Of a DNA stretch of 35,385 nucleotides, positions 15,729 to 21,639 are shown one piece after another. Below the pieces are notes generated by a model that was not told the origin of the DNA, ran no database searches, and saw only the letters and a list, made by a program, of their open reading frames with translations. Location: assembly GCA_045578725.1 (NCBI GenBank), contig JAZNKS010000107.1, positions 1 to 35,385 of the forward strand, given 5' to 3'. Every line of letters starts with the position of its first letter. Positions within the stretch are counted from its first letter, which is position 1. This DNA is from Flemingiibacterium sp045578725 (GTDB lineage Bacteria; Bacillota; Clostridia; Oscillospirales; CAG-272). The position numbers and the translations under genes were made by a program.

Positions 15729-16708
15729 TCGTTCCGCTTTATGAGCTTAACAAAACATTGGAAGGCCGCTGTCTTGACACCGAGCACGGACTTGGGCTGA
15801 TCTGGAGCATGAGCGGCTTTCGCGCAAGCTTCACGGGATCCCGCATCATCCTTCACTTTGCCGGTCTTCATGTCGATCAGCCGGTCTATGTCCGTGTCCG
15901 GCTGGATCACACTGAGCAGACCTTTGCCGTCACCGACGGCCGCGAAAAGATCCTGCTGAAGGCATCCGGAAACGGCCCGCATACCCTGCGCTTCTCCCGT
16001 CTGACCGAAGGCAATGTGCCGCTGTATGTCCGTGCGCTGGAAATCCCGGATGCATCCGCTTCGATTCTCACACCGCCGGCACCGTCCGATCTGCGGCTGG
16101 AATTCCTCGGCGACTCCATCACCTGCGGCTACGGTGTTCTGGCAGGACCGGATGTACATATCTTCACAACCTATGAGGAGGATGCCTCGGCGGCCTATGC
16201 TTCGCTCACAGCCGAAGCGCTGAATGCCGATTACCGCATCGAAGCCATCTCCGGGCAGGGCATCATATGCAACTGTGCCGGCGAAATCGGCTATCGGATT
16301 CCCGAATTTTTCGAGCACAAAGCCCGTGAATTCCGCACGGAGCATGATTTCTCCTCCTGGATTCCCCATGCGGTGATCGTCAATGCCTCCACCAATGACG
16401 GCGGCGCACAGGTTCCCGACGAAACACTCGGTGCCGGTGCCAGCGCCTTCCTGCTCCGCATCCGCGAGGTCTATCCCGATGCGCATATTATCTGGTTCTA
16501 CGGCATGATGGGCCTCCGCTACGAAAAGGAGCTGGCCCGCGTTGTTGAGAAGCTTCGCCTCACGGATGAAAAAATTCACTTTGAACCGGTCCGTCCGATC
16601 TACGAATTTGCGGATGAAACCGGCGCCAACGGCCATCCCAATGTCAAGGGCCAGCGCCGTGCAGCCGAGCAGCTGACCGCCTGTCTGCGCCGCATACTCG
16701 CGCTCTGA
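15725..16708 (+). CDS. SGNH/GDSL esterase, carbohydrate esterase family 2-like
   Basis: 327-residue esterase in two parts: an N-terminal beta-sandwich domain (about 1-115) and an SGNH hydrolase domain. The nucleophile is S131 in GDSITCGYG, block III is N220-A-S-T-N224-D225, and the catalytic histidine is H304 in NGHPNVKG. The aspartate normally three residues before that histidine is absent (A301). This combination of a jelly-roll N-domain and no triad Asp is typical of CE2 acetyl-esterases, which deacetylate plant polysaccharides, using a Ser-His dyad. There is no signal peptide, so it may act on imported acetylated oligosaccharides. The ATG at 15725 overlaps the CorC stop (ATGA); upstream in-frame starts would overlap that gene heavily. 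Confidence 0.82.
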   Translation: MIVPLYELNKTLEGRCLDTEHGLGLIWSMSGFRASFTGSRIILHFAGLHVDQPVYVRVRLDHTEQTFAVTDGREKILLKASGNGPHTLRFSRLTEGNVPLYVRALEIPDASASILTPPAPSDLRLEFLGDSITCGYGVLAGPDVHIFTTYEEDASAAYASLTAEALNADYRIEAISGQGIICNCAGEIGYRIPEFFEHKAREFRTEHDFSSWIPHAVIVNASTNDGGAQVPDETLGAGASAFLLRIREVYPDAHIIWFYGMMGLRYEKELARVVEKLRLTDEKIHFEPVRPIYEFADETGANGHPNVKGQRRAAEQLTACLRRILAL

Positions 16709-16817
16709 TCGCAATAACGTATAATATTTACAAAAAGTTAATCTTCCATTAAGTCTGGGGATATCTCTGGGGAGTACAATATACATAGACAGGCTCCGAC
16801 AGCAGGAGGGATGCAGA
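16709..16817 (+). promoter_or_regulatory. Upstream region of the DUF5685 operon with 11-bp-spaced direct repeats
   Basis: Three TTxAxx hexamers, TTTACA (16727-16732), TTAATC (16738-16743) and TTAAGT (16749-16754), recur with an exact 11-base period. A possible -10, TACAAT, is at 16775-16780 with no good -35. Direct repeats at this period are how PhoP/PhoB-type regulators bind. A separate TATAAT at 16720-16725 also lacks a convincing -35. Confidence 0.4.
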
Positions 16818-17753
16818 ATGTTTGGCTACATAAAGCCGGTCGCCGCCGAGCTGAAGGTGAAGGAATACGAGCTTTACCGCAGCATCTACTGCGGGCTGTG
16901 CCGATCAATGGGGCGAAACACCGCCTGCATTTCCAGGCTGAGTTTAAGCTATGACTTTGTCTTTCTGGCGCTGATCCGCCTGATACTGGCCGGAGAATCG
17001 GGCCGAATCGTCCGACACCGATGCATCGCGCATCCCGCCAAGAAGCGGTCCGTTCTCACCGATTCCGCACAGCTGGATTACTGTGCAAGAGCCAGCGCTC
17101 TGCTGACATACGGAAAAATCCGGGATGATATCACCGACGAAAAGGGCTATCGCAAGCTGGCCGCCCGATGCCTGCTTCCCGCCGCCGGCCATATCCGCCG
17201 CCGTGCGCTGAAAACCGCACCGGAGGGGACCGATCTGGAGGCGCTCTGCGATACCGTTGCCCGCGAGCTGGCCAATCAGGCCGCGCTGGAAACCGAAGGC
17301 TGTCCCTCCCCGGACAAAGCCGCCGAGCCGTTCGGCCGTCTGATGGCCGCTGTCTGTGCCTGCGGATTTACCGAGGGCAGCACCGAATACCGTCTGGCCC
17401 GCGAAATCGGCCGCCATATCGGCCGCTTTGTCTATCTTGCCGATGCCATTGACGATCGGGAGACTGACAAAAAGAATGGCTCCTACAATCCCTTTCTGGC
17501 CGCATACGGTGCAGACGATGCCGATGCCGCCTTCCTTCGTGACCGCGACTCTGTGCGGAGTGCGCTGACAATGGAGCTTATCGGTGCTGAAGCGGCGATT
17601 GATCTCATGGATTGCGAAGCCCTTCCCGAATACGGAAATATTATACGAAATACAGTTTACCTCGGTCTTCCCGCCGTCATCGACCGCCTGCTCACCGATC
17701 CGCCGTCCGACGGAAAGCCGGTGAAGTCCGAAACGGAGAATATGAATTTATGA
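16818..17753 (+). CDS. DUF5685 family protein
   Basis: 311-residue protein matching the clostridial DUF5685 family by its opening FGYIKPVAAELKVKEYELYR and the following YCGLCRSMG. Cysteines C25, C28, C37 and C69 cluster near the N-terminus and could bind a metal, though this is unproven. The remainder is predicted alpha-helical, with acidic pairs such as DAIDD that loosely recall helical prenyl-synthase folds; I would not assign an enzyme activity. The function is unknown. AGGAGGG at 16804-16810 supports the ATG at 16818. The stop overlaps the ATG of the J-domain gene (ATGA), so the two are coupled; a membrane protein follows. A neighbouring repeat array may regulate the operon. Confidence 0.78.
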   Translation: MFGYIKPVAAELKVKEYELYRSIYCGLCRSMGRNTACISRLSLSYDFVFLALIRLILAGESGRIVRHRCIAHPAKKRSVLTDSAQLDYCARASALLTYGKIRDDITDEKGYRKLAARCLLPAAGHIRRRALKTAPEGTDLEALCDTVARELANQAALETEGCPSPDKAAEPFGRLMAAVCACGFTEGSTEYRLAREIGRHIGRFVYLADAIDDRETDKKNGSYNPFLAAYGADDADAAFLRDRDSVRSALTMELIGAEAAIDLMDCEALPEYGNIIRNTVYLGLPAVIDRLLTDPPSDGKPVKSETENMNL

Positions 17754-18343
17754 ATGATCCTTATAAAGTGCTCGGCGTCTCCCGGGACGCTTCCGATGAG
17801 GAAATAAAAAAAGCATACCGCGAGCTGGCCCGGAAATATCATCCCGACAATTATGTTGACAATCCGCTGGCCGATCTCGTTCAGGAAAAGATGAAGGAGA
17901 TCAACGAGGCCTACGATACCATCCAGAAGGAGCGGGCCGGCGGTCAGAAAAACGGATCCGCATCCGGCGGCTACGGCGATTATGTCCATGTCCGCGAGCT
18001 GATCAACAACCGCCGTTATTCCGAAGCCGAGCTGATTCTGGATGCCATCGGTCAAAGCGGGCGCAACGCGGAATGGAATTACCTCAAGGGCTGTGTGCTG
18101 ATCCAGCGCGGCTGGTATTACGATGCCCAGAAGTTCCTCGAAACGGCCTGCTATATGGATCCCGCCAACAGCGAATACCGGACCGCACTTGAGCGGATCA
18201 AGGCCAATGTCGCCAACTTTGGCGGCGGCTACCGCACCTCCCAGCGTGTCAACAGCACTTCCGCCTGCGATCTCTGCTCGGGTCTGATCTGCGCCGACTG
18301 CCTCTGCGAATGCTGCGGCGGCGATCTGATCTCCTGCTGCTGA
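17750..18343 (+). CDS. J-domain protein with cysteine-rich C-terminal tail
   Basis: 197-residue protein. Residues 1-65 are a J domain (opening MNDPYKVLGVSRDASDEEIK, with the essential H31-P-D33), which stimulates a DnaK-type Hsp70. A Gly/Ser linker follows. About 78-160 is helical and TPR-like (LILDAIGQSGRNAEWNYLKG...). The last 25 residues hold nine cysteines in CxxC, CxC and CC arrangements, ending GGDLISCC. It is not DnaJ itself, since it lacks the zinc-finger domain with four CxxCxGxG repeats. The tail could bind metal or iron-sulfur, or be lipidated or membrane-associated. The start at 17750 is the four-base overlap with DUF5685. The partner membrane protein begins 10 bases after the stop. 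Confidence 0.85.
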   Translation: MNDPYKVLGVSRDASDEEIKKAYRELARKYHPDNYVDNPLADLVQEKMKEINEAYDTIQKERAGGQKNGSASGGYGDYVHVRELINNRRYSEAELILDAIGQSGRNAEWNYLKGCVLIQRGWYYDAQKFLETACYMDPANSEYRTALERIKANVANFGGGYRTSQRVNSTSACDLCSGLICADCLCECCGGDLISCC

Positions 18344-18353
18344 GGGTACAGCG

Positions 18354-18875
18354 ATGAAAAAAACCAAAAAAATCGCCCTGGCGGCCATTCTTTCCGCCCT
18401 TGGCGTAATCATTCTCCTGCTCGGATCCGTCATTCTCTTTCTGGATCTGACAATGGTGGCGATCGCTTCCCTGCTCATTTATCTGGCTGTCATTGAAATC
18501 GGCGGCGGCTATCCGTATGCGATCTGGCTGATAACGGGCATTCTTTCCCTGCTTCTCCTGCCGGATAAGTTCGGCGCCCTGCTCTATCTGCTCTTCGGCG
18601 GCATCTATCCGATCCTGAAGGCCATGTTTGAGCGGCTCCATTATCGTGTTGCATGGATTCTGAAGCTGAGTTATTTCAACTCCATTCTCGCGCTTCTGAT
18701 TCTGCTTTCGGAATATGTCTTCCACCTTCCGGATACTGGTCTGGGCTTCCACATTAAAGTTTTCCTTCTGTGCAATGCTGTCTTCGTGCTGTACGATCTG
18801 GCCGCAACCAATCTGGTAACGCTGTATCTTGTCAAGCTCCGCAGTCTTCTGCGGCTGAAAAATTACTTTCAATAA
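18354..18875 (+). CDS. Polytopic membrane protein of unknown function
   Basis: 173-residue protein with about six hydrophobic segments (near 8-30, 33-52, 54-70, 73-90, 103-120 and 133-153) separated by short loops, and a basic C-terminus. The only feature that stands out is the conserved-looking PILKAMFERLHYRVAWILKL between helices four and five. Size and helix number resemble small transporter subunits such as ECF S-components, but I see no specific signature and do not assign a function. It lies 10 bases after the J-domain gene with GAGGG at the intergenic junction, so it is the third gene of the DUF5685 operon. Together they suggest a membrane-linked assembly or chaperone role. Confidence 0.7.
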   Translation: MKKTKKIALAAILSALGVIILLLGSVILFLDLTMVAIASLLIYLAVIEIGGGYPYAIWLITGILSLLLLPDKFGALLYLLFGGIYPILKAMFERLHYRVAWILKLSYFNSILALLILLSEYVFHLPDTGLGFHIKVFLLCNAVFVLYDLAATNLVTLYLVKLRSLLRLKNYFQ

Positions 18876-18905
18876 AGGCTTTGAGCCGTTGCTCCCGCAT
18901 TTATC

Positions 18906-18938
18906 CGCCTCCGGATGCATACAATGTGTCCGGAGGTG
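18906..18938 (+). promoter_or_regulatory. Long hairpin burying the Shine-Dalgarno of the next gene
   Basis: A 15-bp stem (18906-18920 with 18924-18938) has a three-base ACA loop; its core CCTCCGGA/TCCGGAGG is perfect. Three pairs are G-U in the plus-strand RNA. The 3' arm contains GGAGG (18932-18936), eight bases before the ATG at 18945. It is followed by TTTT, so it may instead be, or also be, a weak terminator. Confidence 0.7.
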
Positions 18939-18944
18939 TTTTGT

Positions 18945-19253
18945 ATGAACCGACATTCGCGGCTGGAAAGCATTCTGCTGACCGTTACCCTGCTGGCTGT
19001 ATCCGGCGGGATTCTATCCTACAATATTCTGACAGCCGAGGGCGGCGACATCAGCGTTTCGCTGTCCGATCTGATCGGCGCCAATTCTGAAGGTGATGGT
19101 GATGCTATCGGCACCGGCGGTGAGGCAATCAGCGCCTTTGCCGCAGGCGTGATTCTGGCATCCGATACCGGTGAAGTGATTCCCGTCATGGCCGGCGCAG
19201 CCCCGGTTCCGCCCGAAGAGCTTCTGCCGCCCATTGTCAGACCGGATCCGTGA
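18945..19253 (+). CDS. Small single-pass membrane protein
   Basis: 102-residue protein with one N-terminal membrane helix (about 8-28, LESILLTVTLLAVSGGILSY) and an extracytoplasmic part that is acidic, Gly/Ala-rich and low in complexity, ending in a proline-rich EELLPPIVRPDP. No family recognised. I chose the ATG at 18945 because GGAGG lies eight bases upstream; an in-frame ATG at 18915 precedes that site. The stop overlaps the GTG of the M50 protease gene, so the two are coupled. A membrane protein encoded directly before a site-2 protease could be its regulator or substrate, comparable in position to SpoIVFA before SpoIVFB, but it shows no LytM domain and the parallel is only positional. 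Confidence 0.6.
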   Translation: MNRHSRLESILLTVTLLAVSGGILSYNILTAEGGDISVSLSDLIGANSEGDGDAIGTGGEAISAFAAGVILASDTGEVIPVMAGAAPVPPEELLPPIVRPDP

Positions 19254-19852
19254 AGCTCCCCCGCCTGCAGATCCGGCCGTCCGCATGGATTCTGGCCGGC
19301 ATATGGATTCTGCTTGATCGGAGTGTCTATGCGCTGATTCCGCTGGCGGCGGCTCTCTGCCACGAGGGCGGGCATCTTCTGGCCATGCTTCTCTTCCATC
19401 AGCGGGTGGATTCCGTCATGATTACACCGTTTGGCATGGAAATCCGTTCCGGCTCGCTTGAAGATGCCGCCTTGCCGGCAAAACTCCTTATCTGGAGCGG
19501 CGGCGCGCTGGCCAACCTTCTGTGCTCTGTGGCGGCCATCCTGCTCCCGGCATATCCGGATTCGCCCGCACTCGGATTATTTGCCAGCTCCGGCTTTATA
19601 CTGGGCACACTGAACCTGCTTCCCATCCCCACGCTGGATGGCGGCTGTATCCTGCGGGAAATCCTCCTTGCCTGCCGCACCCCACAACCGGAGCGGCTGC
19701 TCTCGCAGATCGGCGGAGCGGCCGCCTTTCTCCTGTGGCTGCTTTCCATATGGATCTGCCTGCGTGCAGGCGGTAATCTGTCGCTGCTGGCCTTCTGCGC
19801 CTGTCTTTTCACAGAGCTGTGGATAATCCCCCGTACAAATACCCTTGTCTGA
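19250..19852 (+). CDS. M50 family membrane metalloprotease (SpoIVFB-like)
   Basis: 200-residue intramembrane zinc protease. The zinc motif H38-E-G-G-H42 lies in a hydrophobic segment (AAALCHEGGHLLAM) and the third ligand is D130 in NLLPIPTLDGG, the standard site-2 protease pair. Four to five further helices follow. The small size and lack of PDZ or CBS domains place it nearest the SpoIVFB-type subgroup, whose founding member cleaves pro-sigmaK in the mother cell. Whether this copy serves sporulation is not shown. It starts at GTG 19250 inside the stop of the upstream small membrane protein. It ends convergently against the ribosomal protein operon, sharing a terminator hairpin. Confidence 0.85.
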   Translation: MKLPRLQIRPSAWILAGIWILLDRSVYALIPLAAALCHEGGHLLAMLLFHQRVDSVMITPFGMEIRSGSLEDAALPAKLLIWSGGALANLLCSVAAILLPAYPDSPALGLFASSGFILGTLNLLPIPTLDGGCILREILLACRTPQPERLLSQIGGAAAFLLWLLSIWICLRAGGNLSLLAFCACLFTELWIIPRTNTLV

Positions 19853-19860
19853 AGCAAAAA

Positions 19861-19890
19861 AAATCCCGCCTCCGAACGGAAGCGGGATTT
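19861..19890 (-). terminator. Intrinsic terminator of the rpsF-ssb-rpsR operon
   Basis: AAATCCCGC (19861-19869) pairs with GCGGGATTT (19882-19890), and an inner TCCG/CGGA stem caps it. On the minus strand the hairpin is followed by a run of T's (plus-strand A's before 19861). On the plus strand the tail is only CTCTTT, so it may end the M50 transcript less well. Confidence 0.88.
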
Positions 19891-19898
19891 CTCTTTGA

Positions 19899-20162
19899 TT
19901 AGTCGCTGATATAGGGCAGCAGAGCTACGTGGCGCGAACGCTTGATAGCAATGGTCAGCTGACGCTGATGCTTTGCACAGGTACCGGAAATTCTTCTGGG
20001 AAGAATCTTGGCACGCTCGCTGATATACTTGCGCAGTCTTGCTACATCCTTGTAATCGATTTCGTCGATCTTCTCGGCGCAGAACTGGCAGACCTTCTTC
20101 TTGCGGCGCATACCGGGACGGAAGGGCTTCGCTGCGTCTCTTTCGGTTCTCTCTCTATCCAT
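19899..20162 (-). CDS. rpsR: Ribosomal protein bS18 (zinc-binding form)
   Basis: 87-residue small-subunit protein that pairs with bS6 on the central domain of 16S rRNA. The conserved core IDYKDVARLRKYISERAKIL (with PRRISGTCAKHQRQL following) is unmistakable. C25-x-x-C28 and C62-x-x-H65 form a zinc site; this is the C+ form found in many clostridia and lost in most other bacteria, where zinc limitation can select a cysteine-free copy. It is the last gene of rpsF-ssb-rpsR, with a CCTCC complement at 20172-20176 giving GGAGG for its ATG. Confidence 0.97.
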   Translation of the reverse strand: MDRERTERDAAKPFRPGMRRKKKVCQFCAEKIDEIDYKDVARLRKYISERAKILPRRISGTCAKHQRQLTIAIKRSRHVALLPYISD

Positions 20163-20189
20163 TTTATGAAACCTCCTTTATAGATTTGG

Positions 20190-20708
20190 TCAGAACGGGA
20201 GCTCGTCGTCGTTATCCACAACCTCAAACTGAGGAGCGGAGCCGTTCTGAGATGCCGGAGCCTGTCCGGCGGGAGTCGAATACTGAGGCTCGCTGTAAGC
20301 CGAGGGCATATAGCCCTGAGCGGCGGGCGCTCCGTATCCCTGCGAATAACCGGAACCCTCGCCCTTGGAATCGACGAAGTAGGCTTCGTCTACCACAACA
20401 TCGGTTGCGTAGCGCTTATTGCCCTGCTGGTCGGTCCAGGTGCGGGTCTGGATTTGTCCGACAACGCAAATCGACGATCCCTTGTGAAAATACTTGGAAA
20501 TGAACTCCGCATTGGCACGCCATGCAGTGCAGTTGATGAAATCAGCCTGCGGCTGGGCGTTCTGTCCATCCTCGCTCCGGGAAGCAAATCTGCGGTTAAC
20601 AGCGATCGAGAACGATGTTACCATAATGCCGCTGGTGGTCTGCTTCAGCTCGGGATTCGCCGTAAGACGGCCGCCGAGAATGACTTTGTTCATATTGAAG
20701 TTTGCCAT
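20190..20708 (-). CDS. ssb: Single-stranded DNA-binding protein
   Basis: 172-residue SSB acting in replication, recombination and repair. An OB fold covers about 1-112 (opening MNKVILGGRLTANPELKQTT; later FINCTAWR and KGSSICVVGQIQTRTW). A disordered Gln/Gly/Pro/Ser-rich linker follows, then the acidic tip DDELPF that recruits partner proteins. The length and tail are normal. It sits between rpsF and rpsR, the classic bacterial arrangement, with GGAGG at 20718-20722 (reverse). The small gaps to its neighbours show co-transcription. Confidence 0.98.
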   Translation of the reverse strand: MANFNMNKVILGGRLTANPELKQTTSGIMVTSFSIAVNRRFASRSEDGQNAQPQADFINCTAWRANAEFISKYFHKGSSICVVGQIQTRTWTDQQGNKRYATDVVVDEAYFVDSKGEGSGYSQGYGAPAAQGYMPSAYSEPQYSTPAGQAPASQNGSAPQFEVVDNDDELPF

Positions 20709-20740
20709 TGTCGTTTTCCTCCTGTTTGGATAATCCGGGA

Positions 20741-21097
20741 TTATTCAGCGTCTGCTGCGGGCGCTTCTTCAGCGGCGGGAGCTTCAGCCTTCTTGGCAGC
20801 CTTCTTCTCGTCATGCTTGATGACGATGGAACGCATAATGCCGTCGGTAATGCCGAAGACACGCTCAAGCTCTGCAGGGAATGCAGGCTCGCTCTTGAAG
20901 TCGACCAGAACATAGTAGCCCTCGGGCTGATCGTTGATCGGGTAAGCCAGCTTGCGCTTGCCCCACTCGTTGACCGATTCGATGGTGCCGTTGGCAGCAA
21001 TCAGACCGGTGAACTTCTCAACCAGAGCCTTTACGTTCTCTTCCCCACCCGTCACATCGACGATAAACAGGGTTTCATAGGACGAAATTTTCTCCAT
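20741..21097 (-). CDS. rpsF: Ribosomal protein bS6
   Basis: 118-residue bS6, binding partner of bS18 in the 30S platform. Conserved blocks are YETLFIVDV near the N-terminus, WGKRKLAYPINDQPEGYYVL and FGITDGIMRSIVIK. The C-terminal 20 residues are Ala/Glu-rich, as in many bS6 proteins. First gene of the operon, with GGAGG about ten bases upstream of the ATG and a near-perfect promoter about 110 bases away. The long leader fits known autoregulation of this operon by the S6:S18 complex. Confidence 0.97.
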   Translation of the reverse strand: MEKISSYETLFIVDVTGGEENVKALVEKFTGLIAANGTIESVNEWGKRKLAYPINDQPEGYYVLVDFKSEPAFPAELERVFGITDGIMRSIVIKHDEKKAAKKAEAPAAEEAPAADAE

Positions 21098-21126
21098 TTA
21101 AGTTACACCTCCTCATGGACATAAGA

Positions 21127-21154
21127 CCGGATACCGCGTTGAATTTGTACCCGG
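21127..21154 (-). promoter_or_regulatory. Candidate S6:S18 autoregulatory hairpin in the rpsF leader
   Basis: In the minus-strand transcript, CCGGGTAC (from 21154) pairs with GTATCCGG (to 21127) around a 12-base loop: eight pairs, one of them G-U. rpsF leaders in many bacteria carry a hairpin with an exposed CCG that mimics the 16S rRNA site of S6:S18. Here a CCG lies in the 3' arm, but I cannot confirm the exact motif geometry. Confidence 0.4.
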
Positions 21155-21206
21155 CAAGGAGAGGGAATGCCGCATTGTTTCTGCATACATTCCTTCACAA
21201 TTAAGT

Positions 21207-21235
21207 ATTATATCACAGCAAGATGCAATTGTCAA
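21207..21235 (-). promoter_or_regulatory. Promoter of the rpsF-ssb-rpsR operon
   Basis: Minus-strand TTGACA (21235-21230), a 17-base spacer ending TGTGA, and TATAAT (21212-21207). Both hexamers are exact and the -10 is extended, fitting a highly expressed ribosomal operon. Confidence 0.93.
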
Positions 21236-21293
21236 TAGGAAAAGCGAAAAATATCCGTAAAATCAAATGATTTCTTTTGTATAAAAAAACATC

Positions 21294-21321
21294 GGCTTTT
21301 TCGTAAACTTTTGGAAAAGCC
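21294..21321. promoter_or_regulatory. Dyad immediately upstream of the DUF951 promoter
   Basis: GGCTTTTTC (21294-21302) and GGAAAAGCC (21313-21321) form an inverted repeat with 7 exact outer base pairs, ending one base before the -35. It lies upstream of both divergent start sites, so it should act as DNA, perhaps as an operator. A second perfect dyad, AAATCA-AA-TGATTT, is at 21260-21273. Confidence 0.4.
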
Positions 21322-21322
21322 C

Positions 21323-21351
21323 TATACAAACGCCATATTTTGTGCTATAAT
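21323..21351 (+). promoter_or_regulatory. Promoter of the DUF951-YfhO...WalI gene run
   Basis: TATACA (21323-21328, 4 of 6), a 17-base spacer ending TGTGC, and a perfect TATAAT (21346-21351). This is the only convincing promoter I can find ahead of the whole 21394-34153 run. Confidence 0.8.
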
Positions 21352-21393
21352 ATAAGATAACAAACTATGCCTGTACGAGGAGGCGGAAGCTGT

Positions 21394-21639
21394 ATGGCCG
21401 AAATTCTGCACTTTCAGGTCGGCGATATTCTCGAAATGAAAAAGAATCATCCCTGCTCACCAAAGAGCAACACCTTCCGTGTTCTCCGGGTCGGCAGCGA
21501 TATCCGTATTGTCTGCACCGACTGCGGACGCGATCTGACTCTCCCGCGCATCAAGCTGGAGAAAAGTGTCCGCCGCATTCTAAGGACCGAGCCGCAGGAC
21601 AATTCCACCAATCAAGATCACAAGGAATCCGAAACATGA
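21394..21639 (+). CDS. DUF951 family protein
   Basis: 81-residue small protein of the DUF951 family, widespread in Firmicutes. The family pattern is clear: GDILEMKKNHPCSPKSNTFR, then VLRVGSDIRIVCTDCGRDLTL. C21, C41 and C44 may bind zinc with a nearby His. The role is not established; homologs often lie near translation or mechanosensitive-channel genes. I chose the ATG at 21394 because GAGGAGG at 21377-21383 precedes it by ten bases; the in-frame ATG at 21367 lies upstream of that site. The stop overlaps the YfhO start by four bases. Confidence 0.85.
   Translation: MAEILHFQVGDILEMKKNHPCSPKSNTFRVLRVGSDIRIVCTDCGRDLTLPRIKLEKSVRRILRTEPQDNSTNQDHKESET

Noticed and set aside
18354..18875. The 173-residue membrane protein as an ECF S-component
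   Set aside because: Helix number and size fit, but there is no S-component signature and no vitamin gene beside it.
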